Shown here piece by piece: positions 1 to 8,528 of a stretch of 39,192 nucleotides of DNA (its first letter is position 1; every line of letters begins with the position of its first letter). This DNA comes from Campylobacterota bacterium (lineage in GTDB: Bacteria; Campylobacterota_A; Desulfurellia; JAADFJ01): assembly GCA_013152955.1 (NCBI GenBank), contig JAADFJ010000024.1, positions 1-39,192 of the forward strand, read 5' to 3'. A program made the translations under genes and the position numbers. The notes below the pieces were generated by a model that was not told the DNA's origin, did no database searches, and saw only the letters and a program-made list of their open reading frames with translations.

Positions 1-2
1 TG

Positions 3-329
3 ATAGGGAAAATTTCTCTACCTGTAAATGTAAGTGATGATCCGGTAAGCGATATTCTGGATCTATTCGAAAATGACATACTATGGTCGATAGAGCTGGA
101 AAATTGCCATAAGGTTATAAAAAACGAAAAAGATGTACTATATCAAAGTATAACCGACCTTGGATTTGAGGCAAACATGATAATCTCTTTAGAGCATATA
201 ATTTCTATTTCTATTTTGAAAGATGATTCGGAGATATTATCTCATCTGAAGGTTATACGAAAAAAAATTGTCAAAATCAGAAAAAGCTCTAAATTATTAA
301 AATTACCGAATATACCGTTCAACGTATAA
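3..329 (+). CDS. C-terminal part of an uncharacterised protein (5' truncated by window edge)
   Basis: Frame 3 is open from the window edge to TAA at 327-329 (IGKISLPVNVSDDPVSDILDLFEND...LPNIPFNV*), followed by an AGGAGG and the next CDS. Confidence 0.6.
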   Translation: MGKISLPVNVSDDPVSDILDLFENDILWSIELENCHKVIKNEKDVLYQSITDLGFEANMIISLEHIISISILKDDSEILSHLKVIRKKIVKIRKSSKLLKLPNIPFNV

Positions 330-341
330 ACAGGAGGTAGA

Positions 342-653
342 ATGGCAATAGAGGAAAAAGAGATTTGGGATCTTCTTAAACAGGTTGTAGATCCTGAAAT
401 TGGACTGGATCTGGTAAATTTAGGTTTGATATATTCTGTAAATGTTGTTGCAGACGATAGTGTTGATATAAAGATGACTTTAACTACGCGAGGCTGCCCT
501 CTGCACGCAAGCCTTACCGGACAAATAGCGGATATCGTGAAAAAGGCCGGAATCGATAATGTAAATGTAGAGCTGATATGGGATCCTCCATGGAATCCTG
601 ATATGATAACAGAAGAAGGGAAAAAGTTTTTAGGTTATCAAACACAGCAATAG
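342..653 (+). CDS. MIP18/DUF59-family metal-sulfur cluster assembly factor (PaaD/SufT-like)
   Basis: MAIEEKEIWDLLKQVVDPEIGLDLVNLGLIYSV... with DPEIG, NLGLIY and TTRGCPLH motifs; AGGAGG SD upstream. Confidence 0.88.
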   Translation: MAIEEKEIWDLLKQVVDPEIGLDLVNLGLIYSVNVVADDSVDIKMTLTTRGCPLHASLTGQIADIVKKAGIDNVNVELIWDPPWNPDMITEEGKKFLGYQTQQ

Positions 654-692
654 TTCTTTTACAAATGAATGTTGCGCGTTGCGCGTCACAAA

Positions 693-729
693 GGCAAGAC
701 GAGGGCGATTTTAACGCCTTTGTCTTGCT
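693..729. terminator. Stem-loop downstream of the DUF59 gene, possible terminator
   Basis: GGCAAGACGAGGGCG-ATTTTAA-CGCCTTTGTCTTGCT: imperfect 15-nt arms and 7-nt loop. No clean U-tract. Confidence 0.4.
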
Positions 730-765
730 GTACTTACTTTATGCAATTATAGAGCATACTCGACA

Positions 766-1038
766 ATGAGACCACTGCATAATAAGCATATTCACAGAAG
801 TCAAAAAAAATAATAATTAAAATTTGAGATACCAACCGGTTAGGTAATAACAAGTTCTGTTAATCCGTAAACGATCATCTTGAGTCTCAAATCTGTCTCC
901 TCTGCGCTGCAAATTTTGGCGACAGCTCTGTTATTACCTGCAATTTGCGCCCTGTAGAATTCAATTTCCTGAAGTTTACCTTGTCTATAGAAAACCTCAT
1001 AAAAAGCTGTGAATTTGTTTATTGTACAGCGATCTCAT
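766..1038. repeat. TIR-bounded intergenic repeat (MITE-like), copy A, about 273 bp
   Basis: Left end ATGAGACCACTGCATAATAAGC (766-787). Right end GTTTATTGTACAGCGATCTCAT (1017-1038), reverse complement ATGAGATCGCTGTACAATAAAC. The interior (about 815-974) matches the reverse complement of copy B at 13254-13501. Confidence 0.75.
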
Positions 1039-1153
1039 AAACTATTGCTGTCGCTCAAGGTATTTTCATGCGCAGAACGTGAATTTATTAAGATGAATTC
1101 GGATTTTCAGTTCTGAACACTTAGAGCCAATGAGGGCGATCTCAAGAATATCC

Positions 1154-1181
1154 TTGAAAAAGATAAAGTTTAGTTTATACT
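1154..1181 (+). promoter_or_regulatory. Candidate sigma70-type promoter for RND efflux operon
   Basis: TTGAAA-16 nt-TATACT upstream of the 1227 start. Confidence 0.4.
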
Positions 1182-1226
1182 ATTCTTGAACTTATTATAA
1201 TACATAGAATAGAGGAAGGTGCTGAT

Positions 1227-2312
1227 ATGAAAGGTTTGATTAGGGCAACGTTATTTTTGGTTATACCGCTTAGCCTGGCAATTTTATGGATATCGGATAG
1301 TTTTGTCAAAAGAATTGAGCCGGGTGAAGTTCATGCAGCAGCAACAGTAAAAAGAATTCCTGTGCGTGTTGTTTCTGCAGGTCATAAAAATATTTCTCTG
1401 CTCGTAAAGAGCGGAACGATAATGGCATACAGAACCGCTGCCATTTCAACGCGAATAATGGGAGAAGTAAAAAAAATCTATGTCAGACCTCTTGATAGGG
1501 TAAAAAAAGGCGATCCTCTTTTAGAAATAGATTCTGCAGGCTTGAGAAATAATATCAAAGCACTTGAGGCAAAAAGAAGAGCTGCATATGACTCATTGGT
1601 AAACGCAAAAAACAGATACAATAGATTTTCAAATCTTTATCGCAAAAATGCTATAAGCAGGCAGCAGTTTGAAGATATAGAACTTGGATACAACGTAGCA
1701 AGAGATAATCTCAAGGCTATAACATCAAAAATAAAAGCAGTAAAGGCAAATCTTTCCTACACAACAATAAAGGCGCCGTTCTCAGGCATAATAACAAAAA
1801 AACTGACAGATGAAGGCAATATGGCTGTTCCGGGCAGAGCTCTCCTTGTGATTGATGAACTTCCGTATCAGGTTAGATTCGGTCTTGGCGAAATGCGATT
1901 TTCGAGATCGCTGCTTGGCAAAGATATTCTTGTGTATACGGGAACAGCTGGCTATAAGGCAAAAATAGTTGAAATTTCTCCTACAATAGATCCGGCAACA
2001 AGAACATTTATGGTTAAAGCAACTCTTCCGATAGGTGCATTTGTAAAAAGCGGACAATTTGCCAAGGTTGTTTTAAGAAATTTGAGTCTGAATAAAGCCA
2101 TTGAAATACCGAAAAAAACTTTAGTTAGTTGGGAAGATCTGAACTACGTATATAAAATTAAAAATGGTAAGGCGATTTTAACGCTTGTAAGAATCGGAAG
2201 GAGCAACGGAAACGAAATAGATATAGAAGCAGGCCTCTCAATGGGTGATGAAATAGCAGCAACAAATACAACTCTGCTTCATGACGGTTCAAACGTTGAG
2301 GTAATAAAGTAA
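1227..2312 (+). CDS. RND efflux periplasmic adaptor (membrane fusion protein, HlyD/AcrA family)
   Basis: N-terminal TM segment, lipoyl/barrel-sandwich halves (STRIMGEVKKIYVRPLDRVKKGDPLLEID; TTIKAPFSGIITKKLTDEGNMAVPG), coiled coil between; coupled to the RND pump gene. Confidence 0.92.
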   Translation: MKGLIRATLFLVIPLSLAILWISDSFVKRIEPGEVHAAATVKRIPVRVVSAGHKNISLLVKSGTIMAYRTAAISTRIMGEVKKIYVRPLDRVKKGDPLLEIDSAGLRNNIKALEAKRRAAYDSLVNAKNRYNRFSNLYRKNAISRQQFEDIELGYNVARDNLKAITSKIKAVKANLSYTTIKAPFSGIITKKLTDEGNMAVPGRALLVIDELPYQVRFGLGEMRFSRSLLGKDILVYTGTAGYKAKIVEISPTIDPATRTFMVKATLPIGAFVKSGQFAKVVLRNLSLNKAIEIPKKTLVSWEDLNYVYKIKNGKAILTLVRIGRSNGNEIDIEAGLSMGDEIAATNTTLLHDGSNVEVIK

Positions 2313-5300
2313 TGGGAATAGCAGGAAAACTTGCAAAAAGCTTTTATAAATCAAAACTTACCCTGCTTATTCTGCTTGCATCTCTTGCGGTAGGTGTTTT
2401 TTCGACAATCATAACTCCCAAAGAGGAAGATCCTCAAATCGTAGTTCCGATGATTGATATCATTACTCCTTATCCGGGAGCTACTCCAAAAGAGGTGGAA
2501 AAAAGAATAACGACGCCTCTGGAAAATATATTGTGGGATATTCCCGGGGTTAAATATATTTATTCTCAATCTGAAAGCGGGGTTAGTGTTGTTACGGTTC
2601 GCTTTAAAGTAGGCTTTAATACCACCAAGGCGCTTGTATCGCTGACTACCAAGATGATGGCTAATATGAATATTGCTCCTCCGGGTCTTCCGATGATGCC
2701 ACCCTTAATAAGAGAAAAATCGATTAATGATGTTCCGATTGTTACGCTCACTTTGTGGGGCAGGGGTTATGATGATATTGTTCTGAGAAAGTTTGCTGCA
2801 ATTGTAAAGCATGAAACCGAAAAGATAAATAATGTTTCGGGTGTTTTTATAACAGGCGGAAAAAAACATAAATTAATGGTATATCTTGATGAAAAGAAAC
2901 TCTCGGCAAATAAAATTTCTCCATTTTACATAAAGAGACTCATTGAAGCTGCAAATTTCTCGACAAAATCAAATTTTGTTGAGAATAACAAATCCTATAT
3001 GGTGAGAATCGGAAGATTTATAAAAAATAAAAACGATCTCGGTAATATTGTGGTTGGTATTCATAAAGGAAAACTGCTTTATCTTAAAGATGTTGCCGCA
3101 ATAAAAGATTTTTCCAATGAACACAGCAGTTATACATTTATGGGTTTTGGGCAGGCGAGTAAGTATCGCAATTTAAGAGATCAACCTGCTGTGACAGTAA
3201 GCATAGCCAAAAGAAAAGGTACAAATGCAGTTCTTGTGGCAAATGCAATAAAAAAGAAAATAGCAATGATGAGAGGGACGATTTTACCGGACAATCTTCA
3301 TGTCACCGTAACAAGAAACTATGGTAAAACGGCTCAGGAAAAATCTAATGAACTGATACTGCATCTTATAATTGCCACAATTGCCGTTGTTCTTCTGGTT
3401 CTGGTTTTTATGGGTATAAGGGAAGCCGTTGTGGTGCTCGTAACTGTTCCGGTTACACTTTCTACAGCCCTTTTTGTCAACTATCTATACGGATTTACAT
3501 TAAACCGAGTAACGCTTTTTGCACTGATTTTTGTGATCGGAATATTGGTGGACGGTGCGATTGTTGTTGTCGAAAATATAAATAGGTGGATGGTTGAGAA
3601 GAAACTGAGTTTGGCCGAAACGATCATAGGAGCAACCGACGAGGTAGGCGGAGCTACAATTCTGGCGACATTTACAGTTCTTGCCGCTTTGATGCCAATG
3701 GCGTTTGTCGGCGGGCTTATGGGACCATATATGAAGCCAATGCCGATAAATGCCTCTGTTGCGATGCTTTTCTCGCTCTTTTTTGCGTTTACGGCTGCGC
3801 CATGGACAATATGGATAATTTATCATAGAAAAACCGGATTGGGGCAGCTCTCGGAAGAGGAGGCTGAAGCAGCCAGTTTTTCGAGAAAATTCAAAAAGTT
3901 CTATAGGAAATTTGCGCTTGGATTTTTTAGGTCCAGAACTAAAAGGGTTGTGCTCTATCTTTCGGTGTTAGTTCTGCTTGCCGGATCAGCTTATCTTATC
4001 ATCAATAAAAGCGTCATTGTGAAAATGCTTCCCTATGACAACAAAAACGAGATGGATATAGTACTTAATATGCCAAGCGGGACGACTCTTGAAGAAACCG
4101 CAAATGTTGCCAGACGTATTGCACACCGGATTATTAAAAAACAGAATGAAGTAGTAGACTACCAAATTTATGTGGGGGAAGCAGCTCCATTCAATTTCAA
4201 CGGACTTGTCAGACATTATTATATGAGACGCGGACCAGTATATGCTGAAATCATGGTAGATATGGTTGGAAAACATAAAAGGATTGCAACCAGCCATCAG
4301 ATTGCAAAACGGATAAGACCGCTTATTCACAAACTGGCAGATAAACTTGGGGTAGCGTATGCTGCAATTGTTGAAATTCCGCCGGGTCCGCCCGTTATGT
4401 CTCCTCTTGTTGCCGAGATTTATGGGCCTAACCAGGCTGCGATTATAAGTTTTGCAAGAAAAGTCAAAAATATATTTAAAGAAGAGCCGATGATAACCGA
4501 TGTCGGCTGGCAGGAAAGAGAGCCTGATCCGGAATATAGATTGACTATTGATGAAGATAAAGCAAAGCTTAACGGACTTACCCGAAAAGAGATAGCTTCA
4601 GCAATTTGGATGAATCTGTCCGGCTTGAAAGTAGCTGTGGCAAAAACGGCAGACACCGAATCGGTTCCGATAATAATGAAGCTCAACGGAAATCAAAGAA
4701 CATCAATTAAACAGATATTAAACACCAATATTGTTAACAGAAAAGGGTTTGCCATTCCGCTAAAGGAATTGGTCAAGGTTGAAAATATCGGGGATTATAT
4801 GCCCATTTATCACAAAAACCTTAAAAGAGTTGTCTATGTTCTTGGAGATACTCAGGGAAAAGAAGAAGCTCCCTTCTATGGTGTGCTTAAAATACAAAAT
4901 AAGATATTAAATATAAAAAACAGATATGGAAAGATCGGAGAATACTGGCTTAATCTTCCGTTTTTTGAGAATCATTTTTCCGTCAAATGGGGCGGAGAGA
5001 TGCATATTACTGTTCAAGTGTTTAAAGATTTAGGACTTGCATTCCTGGCAGCGATTATGCTCATGTATTTTCTTATTGTCGGATGGTTTAAGGATTTTCG
5101 TATTCCTGTTGTAATTATGAGTCCAATTCCGCTTACTTTGATCGGAATAATACCGGGACACCTTATATTCGGATCGTTTTTTACAGCAACGAGTATGATA
5201 GGATTCATAGCATTATCGGGGATTATTTTAAGAAATTCGATTTTACTGGTTGATTTTGCCGAAAGTAACCAAAGAGAATTGGGCAAACCGCTTGCTGCCT

Positions 5301-5515
5301 CGGTGATTGAAGCAGTAAGCGTTAGAGCGAGACCGATAATTATTACCGCTCTTGGAGTAATGATTTCTGCATCTGTGATTCTGTTTGATCCAATTTTCAA
5401 CGGATTGGCAGTAAGCTTAATTTTCGGGACGTTTGCGTCCACTTTTCTAACACTTTTGATTATTCCGATTCTCTACTATGCCGTTAGAAAAAAACACCCT
5501 ATAGAAACCGATTAA
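2312..5515 (+). CDS. RND-family efflux transporter, AcrB/HAE1-like inner-membrane pump
   Basis: 1067 aa, 12-TM RND layout; ITPYPGATPKEVEKRITTPLE, FVIGILVDGAIVVVEN, SGIILRNSILLVDFAE motifs; overlaps the MFP stop (TAATG). Confidence 0.96.
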   Translation: MGIAGKLAKSFYKSKLTLLILLASLAVGVFSTIITPKEEDPQIVVPMIDIITPYPGATPKEVEKRITTPLENILWDIPGVKYIYSQSESGVSVVTVRFKVGFNTTKALVSLTTKMMANMNIAPPGLPMMPPLIREKSINDVPIVTLTLWGRGYDDIVLRKFAAIVKHETEKINNVSGVFITGGKKHKLMVYLDEKKLSANKISPFYIKRLIEAANFSTKSNFVENNKSYMVRIGRFIKNKNDLGNIVVGIHKGKLLYLKDVAAIKDFSNEHSSYTFMGFGQASKYRNLRDQPAVTVSIAKRKGTNAVLVANAIKKKIAMMRGTILPDNLHVTVTRNYGKTAQEKSNELILHLIIATIAVVLLVLVFMGIREAVVVLVTVPVTLSTALFVNYLYGFTLNRVTLFALIFVIGILVDGAIVVVENINRWMVEKKLSLAETIIGATDEVGGATILATFTVLAALMPMAFVGGLMGPYMKPMPINASVAMLFSLFFAFTAAPWTIWIIYHRKTGLGQLSEEEAEAASFSRKFKKFYRKFALGFFRSRTKRVVLYLSVLVLLAGSAYLIINKSVIVKMLPYDNKNEMDIVLNMPSGTTLEETANVARRIAHRIIKKQNEVVDYQIYVGEAAPFNFNGLVRHYYMRRGPVYAEIMVDMVGKHKRIATSHQIAKRIRPLIHKLADKLGVAYAAIVEIPPGPPVMSPLVAEIYGPNQAAIISFARKVKNIFKEEPMITDVGWQEREPDPEYRLTIDEDKAKLNGLTRKEIASAIWMNLSGLKVAVAKTADTESVPIIMKLNGNQRTSIKQILNTNIVNRKGFAIPLKELVKVENIGDYMPIYHKNLKRVVYVLGDTQGKEEAPFYGVLKIQNKILNIKNRYGKIGEYWLNLPFFENHFSVKWGGEMHITVQVFKDLGLAFLAAIMLMYFLIVGWFKDFRIPVVIMSPIPLTLIGIIPGHLIFGSFFTATSMIGFIALSGIILRNSILLVDFAESNQRELGKPLAASVIEAVSVRARPIIITALGVMISASVILFDPIFNGLAVSLIFGTFASTFLTLLIIPILYYAVRKKHPIETD

Positions 5516-5589
5516 TTAAATGAACAACCATTTCGAGTCCTGAACAGGTTTTATCTTTTTTTAAAAACTTTAAGCAACAATCTTGCGTT

Positions 5590-5617
5590 GCCTGTCTGCC
5601 GCCTGCGGCGGACAGGC
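5590..5617. terminator. GC-rich hairpin in convergent intergenic region; possible bidirectional terminator or REP-like palindrome
   Basis: GCCTGTCTGCCGCCTGCGGCGGACAGGC: self-complementary with a 4-nt loop and one G-T pair, between convergent RND (+) and trpF (-). Confidence 0.55.
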
Positions 5618-5622
5618 GCATG

Positions 5623-5646
5623 ATGAGGCCGCTGCACTATTATTGC
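5623..5646. repeat. Solo end-motif of the TIR repeat family
   Basis: ATGAGGCCGCTGCACTATTATTGC matches the TIR consensus ATGAGACCGCTGCRCARTAARC. No clear partner arm found. Confidence 0.45.
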
Positions 5647-5702
5647 CGGTATTTTATGAGCAAACCTGGTTTATTGAGGGTCAAAAAAACCGAAGATTTT
5701 AT

Positions 5703-6290
5703 TCAGCAGACAATTTTTTTGTCTGCTTCCTGAAAAGCAACGATAAACTCCTTTATTTTTGAGTGGTTCTTTATACCCGGGGATAATTCCAGTGAGCTTG
5801 AAAGATCCACTGCATAGGGTTTGACTATTTTGAAAAGACTGGAGATATTTTGTTTATTCAGACCTCCTGAAACAATAATCTTTTCGGGAGGGAGAGTTTT
5901 TAATGATTCCCAGTTAAAGCTTTTTCCTGTTCCGCCAATAGCAGCACTGTCAATCAAAACATACTCATTAAGAGGGCATTCCGATATCATCTTATAAGAA
6001 ACAGCCCTTATTTTTTTGATTCTTGTTTCGACAATATTGTTGCCGTGTATCTGTATTACGCTGAATCCGGCATCTTCAACCATTTTTACCAAATGATTGC
6101 TTGGATTTACGCAAACTGCCACAGTAGAAATAAAAGGAGAGAGGTGCTTAATAATATCCGTAGATTTTTTGATACTTATATTTCTAGGGCTCTTTTCATA
6201 AAGAACAAAACCAAGCGCATCTGCCCCATTATCCGAACAAAACAGTGCGTCATTAAGATTTGTTATTCCGCAAATTTTCAATTTTACCAT
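5703..6290 (-). CDS. trpF: Phosphoribosylanthranilate isomerase
   Basis: VKLKICGITNLNDA...GADALGFV and C-terminal VSGGLN...VDLSSSLELSPGIKNHSKI motifs. Confidence 0.95.
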   Translation of the reverse strand: MVKLKICGITNLNDALFCSDNGADALGFVLYEKSPRNISIKKSTDIIKHLSPFISTVAVCVNPSNHLVKMVEDAGFSVIQIHGNNIVETRIKKIRAVSYKMISECPLNEYVLIDSAAIGGTGKSFNWESLKTLPPEKIIVSGGLNKQNISSLFKIVKPYAVDLSSSLELSPGIKNHSKIKEFIVAFQEADKKIVC

Positions 6291-6291
6291 T

Positions 6292-7071
6292 TTAGCGGCA
6301 ATTTGTTTTCAAAATTAAATTATTGAGAGCGTCAATTTTATTTTGCGCCTTCATCAGAGAACTTCCTATGAGAAAGTTATGGAAACCGGCATCCAGGAAC
6401 GGATCAAGATCGGCCCTTGCTGCAATACCGCTTTCTATTACAATTGCTCTGTCGGAAGGGATAATTTTTGCGATTTCTATTCCTTGCTTTTTGTCAATTA
6501 CAAAACTTTTTAAATCTCTATTATTGACGCCGATAATGGTGGCACCGGCTTTCAGCGCTCTATTGAGATCATTAGGTGATTCAACCTCAACGAGAGCTGA
6601 AATGCCAAGTGAGTCGATTAAGTCCAGAAAATTATTCAGTTGTTTATCGGATAATATTCTTACAATTAGAAGCACAAAATCAGCACCATATGTTCTTGCT
6701 TGATAAATCTGGTATTCGTCAATGATAAATTCTTTCCGTAAGATCGGAAGTTTAGTCAGTTGTCGTGCTTCTTCCATATCTGCTATTTTTCCGTCAAAAG
6801 CGGCGTTGGTCAGTACAGATATTGCAGAGGCGCCTCCGATCTCATAATCTTTTATGACGTCCGAGAGCATGTCATCGGATATTTTTCCCAATGACGGCGA
6901 TTTACGTTTGTACTCCGCGATTATATGGATACCTGTTTTATTAAGTAAATTAAATATATTTATTGGTTCATGGCTTACATAGGAGAGTGATCTTTTCAAG
7001 ACCGATTCGCTAATCTGCGCCTTATCGAATTCTATCTGCCTTTTTGTATTGTTGATAATTTTGTCAAGCAT
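6292..7071 (-). CDS. trpC: Indole-3-glycerol phosphate synthase
   Basis: HIIAEYKRKSPSLGKI, LPILRKEFIIDEYQIYQARTYGADFVLLI, GVNNRDLKSF, ESGI motifs. Start set at internal MLDKIINNTKRQ; the ORF extends to 7104. Confidence 0.94.
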   Translation of the reverse strand: MLDKIINNTKRQIEFDKAQISESVLKRSLSYVSHEPINIFNLLNKTGIHIIAEYKRKSPSLGKISDDMLSDVIKDYEIGGASAISVLTNAAFDGKIADMEEARQLTKLPILRKEFIIDEYQIYQARTYGADFVLLIVRILSDKQLNNFLDLIDSLGISALVEVESPNDLNRALKAGATIIGVNNRDLKSFVIDKKQGIEIAKIIPSDRAIVIESGIAARADLDPFLDAGFHNFLIGSSLMKAQNKIDALNNLILKTNCR

Positions 7072-7840
7072 CTTTTCTGACAAAAAAATAACCTCCTGCA
7101 ACAATCATAGGTATACTTAAAAGCTGTCCCATAGAAAGACCGGCTATTATAAAACCAAGTTGGGGATCCGGCTGTCTCGTAAATTCAACCAGGAATCTGA
7201 ATGTCCCGTATAATAAGATAAAAAGCCACATCAGTTTACCTTCTTTTGCCAGCAGAGAATGCTTTGAAAACTGCATAATTATCAGCAGTACAATGCCCTC
7301 TAAGAATGCTTCATACAATTCTGATGGATGTCGAGGTAACGGTCCGCCATCGGGAAATACCATTGCCCATGGCAGATTCGATACCCTACCGTAGAGTTCA
7401 TCGTTAATAAAATTAGCAATACGTCCAAAAAATAATCCTACCGGTGCTATAGCAACAGTTTCATCTGCAAGTTTATAAAAACTAATATGATATCGTTTGC
7501 AGAACAAAAGACCGGCAATTACTAAACCGGTTGCTCCGCCATGAAACGACATTCCGCCTTGCCATACTGCTAACATATTTAGCGGATGAGCCAAATAATA
7601 AGGCAAGTTGTAGATAAGTATATATCCTATTCTGCCTCCTAAAATTACGCCTAAGATTGTATATGTGATGAGCGTATCTATTCGTCCTTCCGCTTCCAGC
7701 CCAAGCCTTTTTCGGCGGCTTTTTCTGGATATGTAAAGGTACCAGGCGAAAAAACCTATCAGATAGGCCACTCCATACCATCTTACTGCAAACGGTCCTG
7801 CATGAAAAATTACAGGACTGATATCAGGATATTGGATCAT
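7064..7840 (-). CDS. lgt: Prolipoprotein diacylglyceryl transferase
   Basis: VRWYGVAYLIGF, GGRIGYILIYNL, WQGGMSFHGG, GRIANFINDELYGR, RHPSELYEAFLEG motifs; multi-TM. Confidence 0.97.
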   Translation of the reverse strand: MIQYPDISPVIFHAGPFAVRWYGVAYLIGFFAWYLYISRKSRRKRLGLEAEGRIDTLITYTILGVILGGRIGYILIYNLPYYLAHPLNMLAVWQGGMSFHGGATGLVIAGLLFCKRYHISFYKLADETVAIAPVGLFFGRIANFINDELYGRVSNLPWAMVFPDGGPLPRHPSELYEAFLEGIVLLIIMQFSKHSLLAKEGKLMWLFILLYGTFRFLVEFTRQPDPQLGFIIAGLSMGQLLSIPMIVAGGYFFVRKDA

Positions 7841-8528
7841 AAATGAACGGTTTTATATGAAAACTGTTTTCGATCTTTTTTGCAATACGATTGAGTTTCG
7901 TTTTGGTGCCCTTGAAATTAATAATAACTCTATAAAAGACTCCTTTTTTGTTGGAAATCTTTCTGATATGAGCTACCATCGATTTAGAAGCGATTTTTTT
8001 AAGCATACGTATAGCGGAAGACTTGTTTCTGTAACTTCCTATCTGGATTGCCCAGTTTTTGATTTTTTCTTTTCTGATGCTTTTTGTACTGCTTCTTTTT
8101 GTGATTGCATGCTTACTTTTTGCAGCAGCAACAGCGGGCTGATTGACGGTTTCGGCGGCAGTAGTTTTCTCAGATAACGGGACCGTCTTCTGTTCGGGTA
8201 TTATTTTGTTTGAAGGGCTGCTCGTTTCGGCCGGTGTTGAGGTTTCAGCTGCAGTCTGCTTGCTGCTGCCCACAATCACAATCTTCGGCCCTATCGTTTC
8301 TTTATTTTGCGAAGCGGCAGTCTTCTTTTCCTGAGAGATAACGGTTTTGTTATTTTTATTATGATTAAAATATGTATTTACAAATGAAAATGCAAAAAAT
8401 CCAATCCAGATACCAAGCAAAAAAGTGAGTACGGCAACTAAGATACTAATTCTCATATCAATCATTTTTGGTTTTTTTAATTCACTTAGACTGTCTTCAA
8501 TGGTTCTTCTTTCTTTAGTCATTCTCAC
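7824..8528 (-). CDS. SPOR-domain membrane protein
   Basis: Single N-terminal TM, low-complexity linker, C-terminal WAIQIGSYRNKSSAIRMLKKI...YRVIINFKGTKTKLNRIAKKIE (SPOR). Confidence 0.85.
   Translation of the reverse strand: MRMTKERRTIEDSLSELKKPKMIDMRISILVAVLTFLLGIWIGFFAFSFVNTYFNHNKNNKTVISQEKKTAASQNKETIGPKIVIVGSSKQTAAETSTPAETSSPSNKIIPEQKTVPLSEKTTAAETVNQPAVAAAKSKHAITKRSSTKSIRKEKIKNWAIQIGSYRNKSSAIRMLKKIASKSMVAHIRKISNKKGVFYRVIINFKGTKTKLNRIAKKIENSFHIKPFIYDPIS

Noticed and set aside
654-1226. CRISPR array or tRNA in the repeat-containing intergenic regions
   Set aside because: Repeats are inverted ends with long non-uniform interiors, not regularly spaced direct repeats. No cloverleaf with a T-arm GTTCRANYC pattern was seen in any intergenic region.
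5703-7071. trpC-trpF separated from the rest of the trp operon as an anomaly
   Set aside because: Split trp operons are common in bacteria, so this is not informative alone.
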